NCBI GenBank assembly: GCA_018139225.1
Contig: JAGSNX010000005.1
Location: 124,001-188,000 of the forward strand
Source of the DNA: Microvirga sp. SRT01
GTDB lineage: Bacteria; Pseudomonadota; Alphaproteobacteria; Sphingomonadales; Sphingomonadaceae
DNA: 64,000 nt
Reading direction: 5' to 3'
A model generated the notes under the pieces. It saw only the letters and a program-made list of their open reading frames with translations. It made no database searches and was not told the origin of the DNA. Both the position numbers and the translations under genes were made by a program. Below are positions 8,064-17,405 of the stretch, in pieces (within the stretch, counting starts at the first letter, position 1; every line of letters starts with the position of its first letter).

Positions 8064-9190
8064 GCCACCGCCCTCCCGCCGATCCAGGTGGCGACCGGGC
8101 GGAACTGCGCGTCGAGCTGTACCCAGTCGGCGCGCAGCCCCTTCGCCAGCGTGCCGCGCTCGTTCTGCAAGCCCAGGAACGTCGCCGGGATCGTCGCGGC
8201 CATCGCCGCCACCGTCGTCACCGGCACGTCGAGGTCGGCGACCGCGTTCGCCACCGCCTGCGCCATGTCGAGGTCGGACCCTGCCAGCGTTCCGTCCGCG
8301 AAACGGCAGATGCCGTCCGCGACGCGGATGGGACGGCCCTGCAACACGAAGTCCTTGTCGACCGCACCGACCGACGACATCGCGTCGGTGACCAGCATCA
8401 TCCGGTCGTGCGGTCGCGCCCGCATCGCCACGCGCAGCACCGCCGCCGCGACATGCACCCGGTCGACGATCAGCCCGCACCACGGTCGAGCATCGTCCAG
8501 CGCCGCGCCGACCAACCCCGGCTCCCGCTGCATCATCGGCGGCATGGCATTGAACAGATGCGTGATGCCGGAGAGGCCGGCATCGAACGCCGCCTTCGCC
8601 TGCTCGAACGATGCCTCGCTATGCCCGGCGCTGACGATCACGCCCGCGGCGACCAGCTGCGAAATCGTGGCGGTGTCGGTGAGTTCGGGTGCAATCGTCA
8701 GCATGACCGTGCCACGATGCGGGCGAGACAGCAGCGCGACCGTCTCCGCATCCAGCCGGCGGAACCGCTCCGGATCGTGGATGCCCTTGCGCGCGACGTT
8801 CAGGAACGGTCCCTCGATATGGACGCCGACGACGCCCGGCACGCCCTGCGCAATGGCGGCGTCAGTCGCCTCCAAGGCGGCGGCGATGCGATCGGGCGTC
8901 TCGCTGATCAGCGTCGGCAGCAGCGCCGTGGTACCAAAGGCGGCGTGCGCGCGCGCGATCGCCGCCACCGCGCCGACGCTGATGTCGTTGTTGAACAACA
9001 CCCCCCCGCCGCCATTGACCTGCGTGTCGACGAACCCCGGCATCAGCCAGCCACCGGCCAGATCGATATCACCCGCGCCTCTAAAGGCATCGATCTCGGC
9101 GATCCGCTCGCCGTCGACCGCGATCGTCGCCCCCGGCCATACCGCATCGCCGGCCACGACATGGCCGTTCCCGAACCGCATCGTGGTCAT
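8060..9190 (-). CDS. nagA: N-acetylglucosamine-6-phosphate deacetylase
   Basis: Cytosolic metal-dependent amidohydrolase that removes acetate from GlcNAc-6-phosphate made by the PTS, giving glucosamine-6-phosphate. It has 376 residues, the family size. Motifs: GWLMPGFVDTQVNGGGG near 46 (an HxH-type site replaced by VDTQVNG, as is usual in NagA), HIEGPFLN with the metal-binding Glu near 125, VSAGHSEASFEQA with a metal His near 190, THLFNAMPPM near 210 and the catalytic Asp in VTDAMSS near 265. DGTLAGSDLDM near 300 is also typical. It overlaps both neighbours (ATGA upstream, GTGA downstream), so stoichiometric expression with the deaminase and PTS fusion is likely. Confidence 0.95.
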   Translation of the reverse strand: MTTMRFGNGHVVAGDAVWPGATIAVDGERIAEIDAFRGAGDIDLAGGWLMPGFVDTQVNGGGGVLFNNDISVGAVAAIARAHAAFGTTALLPTLISETPDRIAAALEATDAAIAQGVPGVVGVHIEGPFLNVARKGIHDPERFRRLDAETVALLSRPHRGTVMLTIAPELTDTATISQLVAAGVIVSAGHSEASFEQAKAAFDAGLSGITHLFNAMPPMMQREPGLVGAALDDARPWCGLIVDRVHVAAAVLRVAMRARPHDRMMLVTDAMSSVGAVDKDFVLQGRPIRVADGICRFADGTLAGSDLDMAQAVANAVADLDVPVTTVAAMAATIPATFLGLQNERGTLAKGLRADWVQLDAQFRPVATWIGGRAVA

Positions 9191-10230
9191 AGCGTGCGCG
9201 TCACCTTCGACAGGAACGGCGGTTCATCCGGGTCGAGCCCCCGCCGCCGCGCCAGCTGTTCCGCCAGCCCATAGAAACTCGCCAAAAACAGGATCGGCTC
9301 GATCGCCGGATGCGCCGCGGCCGCGGGCAGCAGCGACGGCCCTCCCGCACGCGCCAGCAACACCGCCGCACCGCGCGCCTCGAACTCGCCCGCCGCCTTC
9401 ACCACGTCCGCACCCGCTGCGTCGGATGTCGCCAGCGCCAGCAACGGGAACCCGTTGCGCACGATCGCCATCGGGCCATGCCGCACCTCGGCGGCACTGA
9501 ACGGCTCCGCCTGGATCGCGCAGGTCTCCTTCAGCTTCAGCGCACATTCTTGCGCCACCCCGAACCCGTATCCCCGCCCCAGCACGAACATCTGCGTCAC
9601 CCCGGATAGCGGTTCGATCGCCGCGCTCCAGTCCTGCCGCACCGCCTGCGCCAGCGCCTCGGGCAGCGTCTCCACCGCCGCCGCAAGCCGCGCATCGCCG
9701 GACCACGCCGCGACCAGCCCCGCCAGACCTGCCATCGCCGCGATACAGGACTTGGTCGCCGCCACCGATCGCTCCGGTCCCGCGCATAACGGCAGCAGCG
9801 TATCGGCACACTCCGCCAGCGGCGAACCCTCATCGTTGACCAGCGCGGCGACGTGAGCGCCCGCATCAGCGTGCGCCGCAACCGTCGCCAGCAGGTCGGG
9901 GCTTCGACCCGATTGCGAGATCGCGATGCACAGCGCGCGCCGCGTCGTCACGCTCGCCTCGAACAGCGACACGACAGAGGGAGCCGCCGACGCGACCGGC
10001 ACGCCGACCATCGTCTCGATCAGATATTTGCCGAACGTCGCGGCGTGATCCGAAGACCCGCGGGCGCAGGTGACCACGACATCGGGAGCCTCGGCCCGCA
10101 ACCGCCCGCCAAGCTCGGCGAACGCGGCGGCGTTACGCGCGATCATCTCCGCTACGCGCGCCGGCGCCTCCAGCGTTTCCGACCGCATCAGCGTGGTCGT
10201 GGCAGGCGTTCGGGGTGCGTCGGTGATCAC
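9187..10230 (-). CDS. nagB: SIS-domain glucosamine-6-phosphate deaminase (NagB-II type)
   Basis: Probable glucosamine-6-phosphate deaminase/isomerase of the GlmS-isomerase-like class, 347 residues, giving fructose-6-phosphate and ammonia. Two SIS domains are visible: CARGSSDHAA and AISQSGRSPD in the first, ECALKLKETCAIQAEPF and AEVRHGPMAIV in the second, ending FLSKVTRTL like the GlmS tail. There is no N-terminal glutaminase domain, so it cannot be GlmS. The GTG at 10230 is chosen for its AGAGG ribosome-binding site and because it lies 19 bp after the regulator gene; an internal ATG about 15 codons later is possible. A classical NagB is absent from the operon, so this protein fills that step. 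Confidence 0.87.
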   Translation of the reverse strand: MITDAPRTPATTTLMRSETLEAPARVAEMIARNAAAFAELGGRLRAEAPDVVVTCARGSSDHAATFGKYLIETMVGVPVASAAPSVVSLFEASVTTRRALCIAISQSGRSPDLLATVAAHADAGAHVAALVNDEGSPLAECADTLLPLCAGPERSVAATKSCIAAMAGLAGLVAAWSGDARLAAAVETLPEALAQAVRQDWSAAIEPLSGVTQMFVLGRGYGFGVAQECALKLKETCAIQAEPFSAAEVRHGPMAIVRNGFPLLALATSDAAGADVVKAAGEFEARGAAVLLARAGGPSLLPAAAAHPAIEPILFLASFYGLAEQLARRRGLDPDEPPFLSKVTRTL

Positions 10231-10249
10231 GAAAGCCTCTTGCTCAGAA

Positions 10250-10999
10250 TCAGATGTCGGACAGCTCGGCCACGAAGTCGTAGGCATCGCCGCGGTAATA
10301 GGAGCGAGTGAATTCGACCGCGCGACCATCCCGCAGGAACCCGCGCCGCTCGATCAGCAGTCCCGGCTGGCCGGTATCCACGCCGAGCATGCGGGCATGT
10401 TCCGATCCGAACGGCACCGCGCGCAACCGTTGCAGCGCGCGCACCGGTCGATGGCCGGCCGCGTCGAGCGCAGCGTACAGCGAGTCGCCGATGGCCTCGA
10501 CCGACGGCAGGCAGAATCCTGCGATCGTCGAGAACTCCAGGGCCATCGGCACCTCGTCCGCATATCGTATCCGAACGAAGCGAAATACCGGCGCACTCGG
10601 CGACAGGCCGAGTGCCATCGACTCTTCCGGACTGACGGTACCCGTCGCGCGCGATACCCAGGAACTGCTCGGAACCCGCCCGCGGGCGACCATATCCTCG
10701 CTGAAAGACGACAGTTTGGAGAAGTTCTTCTCCACCCGCCCCGCGACGAACGTGCCCGCGCCGCGACGCCGCGTCAGCAGCCCCTCCTCGACCAGGCCGG
10801 CAATCGCCTTGCGCACGGTGATCCGCGACACGTCATAGTCGAGCGCCAGATCGCGCTCGGCCGGAATTGCATCGCCACGCGCGACCGACTCATTTTCGAT
10901 CGCTTCGCGGATCAGCTGCTGAAGCTGAATGTAAAGCGGCGAGGCGTTGCCGCTTCTGAAGCGGCCGATCCTGCCGGTGAAGTCGTCCGATCCGTCCAT
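10250..10999 (-). CDS. nagR: GntR/HutC-family repressor of the GlcNAc operon
   Basis: Transcription factor of 249 residues with an N-terminal winged helix (SPLYIQLQQLIREAI, IPAERDLALDYDVSRITVRK, residues about 20-75) and a C-terminal UTRA effector domain (about 95-245). In NagR/DasR relatives this domain binds GlcN6P or GlcNAc6P. It sits second in the operon, 70 bp downstream of cutC and 19 bp ahead of the deaminase gene, so it probably controls itself and the genes after it. No operator could be assigned with confidence; a near-palindrome ATTGGAC-N5-GTCTAAT at 11082-11100 lies within the end of cutC, a plausible place for an internal operator. Confidence 0.88.
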   Translation of the reverse strand: MDGSDDFTGRIGRFRSGNASPLYIQLQQLIREAIENESVARGDAIPAERDLALDYDVSRITVRKAIAGLVEEGLLTRRRGAGTFVAGRVEKNFSKLSSFSEDMVARGRVPSSSWVSRATGTVSPEESMALGLSPSAPVFRFVRIRYADEVPMALEFSTIAGFCLPSVEAIGDSLYAALDAAGHRPVRALQRLRAVPFGSEHARMLGVDTGQPGLLIERRGFLRDGRAVEFTRSYYRGDAYDFVAELSDI

Positions 11000-11069
11000 C
11001 GCCCTGCCGTCCCCTCGGTCATGGCCTGCCCGGTTCGCGAACAGGTCACGGCACGGGCATGATACAGCC

Positions 11070-11858
11070 TTATTGTCTTACATTGGACTTGTTGTCTAAT
11101 GCCATCTTCAAGCCGGTCACCACGCCGGCATCGGTAGTCCGTCGCGCCGCCGACGCGAACCCCATTGCGACGACGCGGGCATCGCGTTCCCCCATGATCC
11201 CGCTGGCGGAAGCATGCACGGCGGGGACGCCCGTCGTCGCCACCAGCGCTGCGACGTTTTCGGGCCGCACGCCCGACCCGGCGATCACCTCCACCCGACC
11301 TGCGGCGCGAGCGACCATAGCCGCGATCACGTCATGCGCCTCTCCCGCAGTCGGTGCCCCCCCCGATGTGAGGATGTGGGTGAACCCCAGCGCAGCGATG
11401 CGGTCGACCGCTGCGACCGGATCGTCGACCAGATCGATCGCGCGGTGAAAGACCAGGGCGGCGGAACGACCGATGCCGCCGCGCACGCCTTCCATCCACC
11501 GCGTCGCCGCATCGACATCCACCTCACCGCTCCGTGCCGCCCCGAATACCAGACCGTTCACGCCCCGGTCGGCCAGCATGATGGCCTCGCGGATCGCTAA
11601 GTCGATCTCATCGGTGTCGTAAGCGAAGTCGCCACTGCGGGATCGTACCATCGCATGCACGGCGATGCCTGCGTCCGCGGCGCGGGCGACGGCGAAGTCC
11701 GTCAGTGCACCGCCGGGCGTTAATCCACCCACGTCGAGGGCGGAGCACAGTTCGATCCGATCTGCGCCGCCTGTAATTGCCGCGCCAATGCCGGCTGGAG
11801 AATCGACGCAGATTTCCAACGTGATGCGCGTCCCATTTCGAGATTCGGTACAGGTCAT
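11070..11858 (-). CDS. cutC: CutC-family TIM-barrel protein
   Basis: CutC family protein, 262 residues, cytosolic. The N-terminal signature LEICVDSPAGIGAAITGG followed by ADRIELCSALDVGGLTPG is diagnostic, with HAMVRSRSGDFAY and VFHRAIDLVDDPVAA further on. CutC was first named for copper homeostasis in E. coli, but its biochemical role is unsettled. Here it heads the GlcNAc operon rather than any metal gene set, which supports a sugar-linked role; that is inference. The ATG at 11858 lies about 50 bp from a TATAAT box on this strand and is divergent from the TonB receptor gene. An in-frame start a few codons later (RITLEIC) cannot be excluded. Confidence 0.88.
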   Translation of the reverse strand: MTCTESRNGTRITLEICVDSPAGIGAAITGGADRIELCSALDVGGLTPGGALTDFAVARAADAGIAVHAMVRSRSGDFAYDTDEIDLAIREAIMLADRGVNGLVFGAARSGEVDVDAATRWMEGVRGGIGRSAALVFHRAIDLVDDPVAAVDRIAALGFTHILTSGGAPTAGEAHDVIAAMVARAAGRVEVIAGSGVRPENVAALVATTGVPAVHASASGIMGERDARVVAMGFASAARRTTDAGVVTGLKMALDNKSNVRQ

Positions 11859-12113
11859 GCCCCCGCCCTTGCGCGGCCGTCCGTCTCCGTTTTTTGGCGC
11901 TTAATCACTACAATCATTATACGATTCCTCCACTGAAATCGATTTGTCATTTTTGGTAGCACCTTTGGGCTATATTGGTTATGAAGATGCGTCACAAACA
12001 TCGTATCGGGCCGATTGATGCGCCAGAGCGGACAGGAACAGTGACCACCGCCAGCAACGCGGTGATCTCGGGGGGGCTGCGCTGCTGGGCGCATCCCGAA
12101 AGGGATTTGCAAC
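11859..12113. promoter_or_regulatory. Divergent control region between cutC operon and TonB receptor
   Basis: This 255-bp stretch is far more AT-rich on its left half than the genes beside it, as expected for promoters. On the minus strand a perfect TATAAT lies at 11921-11916, about 50 bp ahead of the cutC start; no good -35 box is at standard spacing. Toward the receptor, TTGTCA (11944-11949) and TATATT (11971-11976) are 21 bp apart, too wide for a clear call. The last 130 bases would be a transcribed leader with possible hairpins. One is ATCCC-GAAA-GGGAT at 12093-12106, whose 3' arm contains the purine-rich ribosome-binding site of the receptor. Confidence 0.45.
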
Positions 12114-14885
12114 ATGACTATCCGCCAACTGATCCTGTTCACCACCGCCTTATCCGGCGCGATCGGTTTCGCCGACATCGCCGCCGCTCAGGAAGCCGGC
12201 CAGAGTGGTGCTCCGGGCGACACCCAGATCGGTACCGAAGACGAAATCCTCGTCACCGGATACCGCCGCAGCCTTGCCGATGCGATCGAAACCAAGCGCC
12301 GCGCCGATTCCATCGTCGACGTCATCAGTGCCGAGGATGTCGGCAAGCTGCCCGACAGCAACATCGCCGACTCGCTGGCGCGCCTGCCTGGCGTGACCGT
12401 CGACCGCCAGTTCGGCGAGGGCGAGCAATTGTCGATCGCGGGCGTTGAGCCGGCACTCAACCGCCTGACCATCGACGGCCACTCGGTCGCCTCCGCCGAC
12501 TGGGGCGGCAACCCGTCCGACCGATCGAGCCGCAGCTTCAACTATTCGCTGCTGTCGCCGACGATCATCAGCCAGGCCGTCGTCTACAAGACGCCGGAAG
12601 CGCGTCTGCAGGAAGGCGCGATCGGCGCAACCGTCGACATCGTGACGCGCAAGCCGCTCGACCTCAAGGCGAACACGGTCGCCGTCACGGCCGGCGGTGA
12701 GTATAACGACCGCGCCAAGCGCGGCAGCTTCCGTGGCTCGGCGCTGTACAGCTGGCACAATGCGGACGAGACGATCGGCTTCCTCGGCGCGGTCAACTAC
12801 GACAAGGAACAGCTCAGCCGCGCCGGCGTCGCAACCTATTGGTACCGTACCGGCGCCGCCCTGCTGGAGGCGTATCCGCGCGATATCAACGGCAACATCG
12901 TCTATGATGGCCCCGGCGGCACCGTCGCCACCGGCCCGACGATCAACGGCGCGCGGCCCAATCGGGCGACGATCGACGCCTTCAGCAGCGCCCGTTACGC
13001 CTCGTTCCTGGCGCGCGAGTTCTTCAAGCAGGAGCGTGAGCGGATCGGCTTCAGCGGCGCGATCCAGGCGAAGCCGACCGACAATCTTTCGGTCGTCGCC
13101 ACCGGCCTGTTCATCCGCGGCAATTACGACAACGTGTCGAATTCCATGTACACCTATGGCTTCGAAGGGTCGCGGATGAGCGCGGCGACCTTCGACAACG
13201 GCATCGTCACCTCCGCGACCTTCACCGGAATACCGGACGGCACCAACGGCGCGACGGGCCAGCTCGACACCAACTTTCGCCGTACGCGCATCAAGAACGA
13301 CTCCGTTGCGATGCTGATCGACTGGCGTCCGGACCGGTGGGAAATCACCGGTAATTTCGGCGGCACGCGCGCGTCGGGTGGCAAGAACCCCGAATATCTG
13401 CTCGATTTTCGCACGAAGCAGGGCTTCACCGCCGGCACCGATGGCCGCAATACGATCGTCAACTGGAACTCGCCCGCCAGCGACCCGACCAAGTGGCTGA
13501 GCAACTTCACCGCCCTCGGCGGCGAAAATCTCAGCGCGTCCGATCGCGAGAACAATGGCGGTCGCAATTTCTTCGGTCGCCAGATCGGCGGCATCCCGCT
13601 CCAGTCCGGGTTCACGCTCGACAAGGAGATCTTCGGAGAGGCCAATTTCAAGCGCGAGGTCGACATGGGGCCGATCAAGAGCCTGTTGTTCGGCGGGCGC
13701 TACGTCGCGCATGAGAACAGCAACAGGACGTTCAGCAACGCGATCTTCACCAACCAGAATTTCACGCTGGGCGACCTCGACTTCTACATCCTCGACGGCG
13801 ACCTGTATAACGGCCTCGGCACATCCGGGAACGGCACGCCCTATGCCACACTGGACCGCGACGGCATCATCGCCGCGCTCCGCAAGTTCGGCACCACCAA
13901 CGTCGAGCGCGGCTTCTCGGCCGGCGACTATTGGCTGGTGAGAGAAAAGATCGCATCCGGTTACCTGCAGGCGAACTTCCAGTCCGGAAAACTGCGCGGC
14001 AACGTCGGCGGCCGGTTCGTCAACACGCGCGACGAATCGAACTTCTTCCTCCAGAGCAATGGGCGGTTCGCCCCGACGCAGATCACCAAGAGCGACAATC
14101 GCTTTCTTCCTGCCGCCAACCTGATCTTCGACGTCAGCGACAGCGTCGTGCTACGCGGTGCCGCAGCCAAGGTCATCGCCCGACCGCGCTATTCCGATCT
14201 CGCCGGCTCGATCTCGCTCGACGACGCCTCCCGCTCGGGCAGCGGCGGCAACCCGGATCTGAAGCCCTATGCGGCGAACAATTTCGGGCTGTCGGCGGAA
14301 TGGTATTTCGCGCCCGGCAGCTTCCTGTCGGGTGAGGTCTTCTACCGCGACATCACCAACTATATCGGCAATTCGGTGACGGATGACGTGACGTTCACCA
14401 ACTTCGTCACCGGCATCACCCAGACCTATTCGATCTCGCAGCCGATCAATATCGCCAACGCCTCGGTCACCGGCTTCTCGCTGTCGGGCAATACCGCGCT
14501 GAAATGGGGTTTCGGCATCCAGGCCAACTACACCTTCGCGGATGCGCAGACCTCGATCGCGACCGGCCTGCCGTTCCTGTCGCGCAACACCGTCACGGTC
14601 GTACCCTATTACGAGAACGGGCCGCTACAGGCGCGGGTCAGCTACAATCGCCGGTCGAAGTATTTCTACCGCGTCGGCCGCCTCCAGTCGCAGGATTACA
14701 CCGATGCCTATCGTCAGCTCGACGCATCGATCTCCTATGCGCTGACCGACAACATCCAGGTCCAGGCGCAGGCGTCCAACCTGCTCGACGAGACCTATTA
14801 CCAGTATAGCAGCACCAAGAGCGCGCCGACCTCGATCTACAAGAACGGTCGCGTGTTCTCGCTGAGCGCCAGCTTCAAGATGTGA
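12114..14885 (+). CDS. TonB-dependent receptor (Xanthomonas/Caulobacter type), probably for GlcNAc-containing glycans
   Basis: Outer-membrane active transporter of 923 residues. Signal peptide about 1-25 (ends IAAAQ), then the TonB-box-like EDEILVTGYRRSLADAI at 42-58. The plug domain carries GKLPDSNIADSLARLPGV, LTIDGHSV and GATVDIVTRKPLDL; the C-terminal beta-barrel ends in the aromatic signature SLSASFKM. The opening VTGYRRSL...DIVDVISAEDVGKLPD style is that of the large sphingomonad/Caulobacter sugar receptors. It is divergent from the GlcNAc operon and followed by GH20, GH2, GH3 and GH29 genes, so I infer uptake of their oligosaccharide substrate. A terminator follows, so the glycosidase genes may be expressed separately. 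Confidence 0.92.
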   Translation: MTIRQLILFTTALSGAIGFADIAAAQEAGQSGAPGDTQIGTEDEILVTGYRRSLADAIETKRRADSIVDVISAEDVGKLPDSNIADSLARLPGVTVDRQFGEGEQLSIAGVEPALNRLTIDGHSVASADWGGNPSDRSSRSFNYSLLSPTIISQAVVYKTPEARLQEGAIGATVDIVTRKPLDLKANTVAVTAGGEYNDRAKRGSFRGSALYSWHNADETIGFLGAVNYDKEQLSRAGVATYWYRTGAALLEAYPRDINGNIVYDGPGGTVATGPTINGARPNRATIDAFSSARYASFLAREFFKQERERIGFSGAIQAKPTDNLSVVATGLFIRGNYDNVSNSMYTYGFEGSRMSAATFDNGIVTSATFTGIPDGTNGATGQLDTNFRRTRIKNDSVAMLIDWRPDRWEITGNFGGTRASGGKNPEYLLDFRTKQGFTAGTDGRNTIVNWNSPASDPTKWLSNFTALGGENLSASDRENNGGRNFFGRQIGGIPLQSGFTLDKEIFGEANFKREVDMGPIKSLLFGGRYVAHENSNRTFSNAIFTNQNFTLGDLDFYILDGDLYNGLGTSGNGTPYATLDRDGIIAALRKFGTTNVERGFSAGDYWLVREKIASGYLQANFQSGKLRGNVGGRFVNTRDESNFFLQSNGRFAPTQITKSDNRFLPAANLIFDVSDSVVLRGAAAKVIARPRYSDLAGSISLDDASRSGSGGNPDLKPYAANNFGLSAEWYFAPGSFLSGEVFYRDITNYIGNSVTDDVTFTNFVTGITQTYSISQPINIANASVTGFSLSGNTALKWGFGIQANYTFADAQTSIATGLPFLSRNTVTVVPYYENGPLQARVSYNRRSKYFYRVGRLQSQDYTDAYRQLDASISYALTDNIQVQAQASNLLDETYYQYSSTKSAPTSIYKNGRVFSLSASFKM

Positions 14886-14984
14886 GCGACGGCGTGGAGC
14901 GACCCCGAACGACTGTCGTTCCTCGCACGCCGCCTGCCGCTGCTATCCCTGTCGTGCATGACCTCACCGCATGCACGTCCCTCC

Positions 14985-15020
14985 CCGCCCGCCGGCCCCG
15001 CGCCGACGGGCGGTTTTTTT
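14985..15020 (+). terminator. Rho-independent terminator after the TonB receptor
   Basis: CCGCCC at 14985-14990 pairs with GGGCGG at 15008-15013, and seven T residues follow directly. It lies about 100 bp after the receptor stop and 70 bp before the GH20 start, so receptor transcripts should end, or be reduced, here. Confidence 0.75.
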
Positions 15021-15089
15021 CGTGACCAGGTCGGCACCGCGCTCATGTTGCGGTAGGGTATTGGTATTCGTCGTTTTCGGGAGCACGCC

Positions 15090-17405
15090 TTGACCGTCCT
15101 TCGCTTCACCCTGACCGCCGCCCTGCTGCTCGGTACGACGCCGCTGACGGCCCAGTCGCTGCTACCCATTCCCGCCTCGATGACGCCGGGCGCGGGCAGC
15201 TTCACCGTCGCGGACGGCACCCGCATCGGCGCCCCCGCCAGCGACGCCGGCGCGAACACCGCCACGAAACTGCTGGCCGAGCATGTGAAGAGGGTCCGCG
15301 GCCTGACGCTGGTGCCGGGCGCCACCGGCCCGGTCCGCTTCGTTCGCGATACCGGCATCAAGGGCGACGAAGCATACCGCCTGACGGTGACTTCCACCGG
15401 TATCGTCATCGCCGCATCGGGCGACCGCGGTCTCGTCCACGGCGCGATGACGTTGGCGCAGCTGGTCAGCCCCGATGCGCAGTTCGGCAGGCCGGTCACG
15501 GTCGCCGCGACGACGATCGCCGACGCGCCGCGTTTCGGGTGGCGCGGCCTGATGATCGACCCCGCGCGGCACTTCCTGCCGATGCCCGCCCTGCGGGCGA
15601 TCGTCGACCAGATGGCGGCGGTGAAGCTCAACTCGCTCCACCTGCACCTGACCGACGATCAGGGCTGGCGGTTCGAGGTGAAGCGCTATCCGAAGCTGAC
15701 CGAGATCGGCGGCTTCCGCACCCCGCCCTCGACCGGCGGCGATCCCGGCCCGAAGGTCGGCGGCTTCTATACGCAGGAGGAATTGAAGGCGCTCGTCGTG
15801 TACGCCCGCGACCGCGGCATCACGATCGTGCCGGAGATCGACCTGCCCGGCCACGCACAGGCGCTGGTCGCCGCCTATCCCGAGCTTGGCCTGCTCGGCG
15901 ACCGGCCCGAGGTCAGCAACAACTGGGGCATCATGCCCTATCTCTTCAATCCCGGCCCAAAGGGCATCGCGTTCGTGAAGGCGGTGCTGGACGAGGTCAT
16001 GGACGTGTTCCCCGGCACCTATATCCACCTCGGCGGAGATGAGGCGGTGAAGGACCAGTGGGAACGCAGTGCGGACGTTCAGGCGCAGATCAGGGCGCTT
16101 GGCCTGAAGGACGAGAACGCGCTGCAAAGCTGGATGATCGATCAGTTCGGCACCTACCTGCAGTCAAAAGGCCGCCGCCTGATCGGCTGGGACGAGATCC
16201 TGGAGGGCGGCCTGCCCGCGTCCGCATCGATCATGTCGTGGCGCGGCGAAAAGGGCGGGATCGACGCGGCCAACCTGGGCCACGACGTGGTGATGTCGCC
16301 GGGCACCCCGATGTACCTCAACTATACGCAGAGCGACCTGTCCGACGAACCGCCGGGCCGGTTCGACGTGCTGCCGCTGGATAAGGTGTACCAGTACGAT
16401 CCGATGCCCGTCGGCATCGCGCCCGATCGGGAGCGGCACGTGCTCGGCGCGCAGGCCAATCTGTGGAGCGAATACATCGCCACGCGCTATCAGTTGCAGC
16501 ACCACATCTTCCCCCGCGCCGCCGCCGTCGCGGAGGTGACGTGGGCGCAGAAGGGCGGCAAGGACTTCGCCGCCTTCCTGCCGCGCGCCCACCAGCAGGG
16601 CGAACGGTGGAAGCGCGCCGGCATGCAGGTCGCCGACAGCGCCTTTGCGGTCGATATCGGCGTCGACGGCACCCGCGGGGACGCACTGCGCCGGAACAGC
16701 ATCCCGCTGACGCTGAAGACGCAGGCCCCCTACGGCACGATCCGCTACACCACGGACGGCAGCACGCCGACCGCACGCTCCAAAGCCTATGCGGCGACGC
16801 TGTCGGTGAAGCCCGGCACCGTCATCCGCGCCGCCGCGTTCGACGCCGCCGGTATGGCGACCGCGACGCCGCGCAGCTTCGACACCGCGCGCGCCGCGCT
16901 GCTGTCACGGTCGAGTTCGGACATGCGCGCCTGCCCGAATGGTTCGCTCGGGCTGCGGCCACCGCTGACGTCGGAGTCGACCGCCAACGCGCCGGCGTTC
17001 AACATCAACCTGTTCGACACCTGCACGCTCTACCCGGATGCGCCCCTCGACATCGCGCGCGGCTACGCGGTCGATGTCGTCCGCCTCGCGCGGCATTACG
17101 GACTGGCGCACGAAGCCCGGATGCTGCGCGAGCATTACAACGTCACGGACCACGGCGAATTGCTGGTGCAGGTCGGTTGCGTCGCCGCCGCCGCCGCGCG
17201 CAAGGCGGGTGACAAGACCGCGCGACCGGTCGCGGCGGGGGCGTTCCCGCTGCCCGATCCCAAGATGGCCCCGCAACGCTTCACCTTCAAGGGTACGCTG
17301 CCGAACGCGAAGGGGGATCAGGACATCTGCTTCCAGTTCACTTCGCCGCTCAGCGATCCCTATTACACCGTCGAACGCGTGCAGTTGACGGAGGGCGACC
17401 GATGA
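15090..17405 (+). CDS. GH20 beta-N-acetylhexosaminidase
   Basis: Exported exo-enzyme of 771 residues that removes terminal beta-GlcNAc (or GalNAc). Signal peptide 1-21 (ends LTAQ). Residues about 25-145 form the GH20b N-terminal domain; the catalytic barrel runs about 150-520 with HLHLTDDQGWR and the catalytic pair Asp317-Glu318 in HLGGDEA, the substrate-assisted mechanism of GH20. A chitobiase-type C-terminal domain (PYGTIRYTTDGSTPT) follows, then a Cys-containing beta domain to the end. The start is a TTG with GGGAG six bases upstream; no better ATG lies before the signal peptide. The stop overlaps the GH2 start (ATGA). Product GlcNAc would feed the divergent PTS operon. Confidence 0.92.
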   Translation: MTVLRFTLTAALLLGTTPLTAQSLLPIPASMTPGAGSFTVADGTRIGAPASDAGANTATKLLAEHVKRVRGLTLVPGATGPVRFVRDTGIKGDEAYRLTVTSTGIVIAASGDRGLVHGAMTLAQLVSPDAQFGRPVTVAATTIADAPRFGWRGLMIDPARHFLPMPALRAIVDQMAAVKLNSLHLHLTDDQGWRFEVKRYPKLTEIGGFRTPPSTGGDPGPKVGGFYTQEELKALVVYARDRGITIVPEIDLPGHAQALVAAYPELGLLGDRPEVSNNWGIMPYLFNPGPKGIAFVKAVLDEVMDVFPGTYIHLGGDEAVKDQWERSADVQAQIRALGLKDENALQSWMIDQFGTYLQSKGRRLIGWDEILEGGLPASASIMSWRGEKGGIDAANLGHDVVMSPGTPMYLNYTQSDLSDEPPGRFDVLPLDKVYQYDPMPVGIAPDRERHVLGAQANLWSEYIATRYQLQHHIFPRAAAVAEVTWAQKGGKDFAAFLPRAHQQGERWKRAGMQVADSAFAVDIGVDGTRGDALRRNSIPLTLKTQAPYGTIRYTTDGSTPTARSKAYAATLSVKPGTVIRAAAFDAAGMATATPRSFDTARAALLSRSSSDMRACPNGSLGLRPPLTSESTANAPAFNINLFDTCTLYPDAPLDIARGYAVDVVRLARHYGLAHEARMLREHYNVTDHGELLVQVGCVAAAAARKAGDKTARPVAAGAFPLPDPKMAPQRFTFKGTLPNAKGDQDICFQFTSPLSDPYYTVERVQLTEGDR

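Noticed and set aside
6477..9500. 1007-codon rightward frame opposite the PTS fusion and nagA
   Set aside because: Shadow frame; the minus strand has clear HPr, EI and NagA motifs, and the frame's translation shows none.
11082..11100. Near-palindrome ATTGGAC-N5-GTCTAAT as a NagR operator
   Set aside because: It has one mismatch and lies inside the cutC coding sequence; no second copy was found at the divergent promoter, so it is noted only in the regulator entry.
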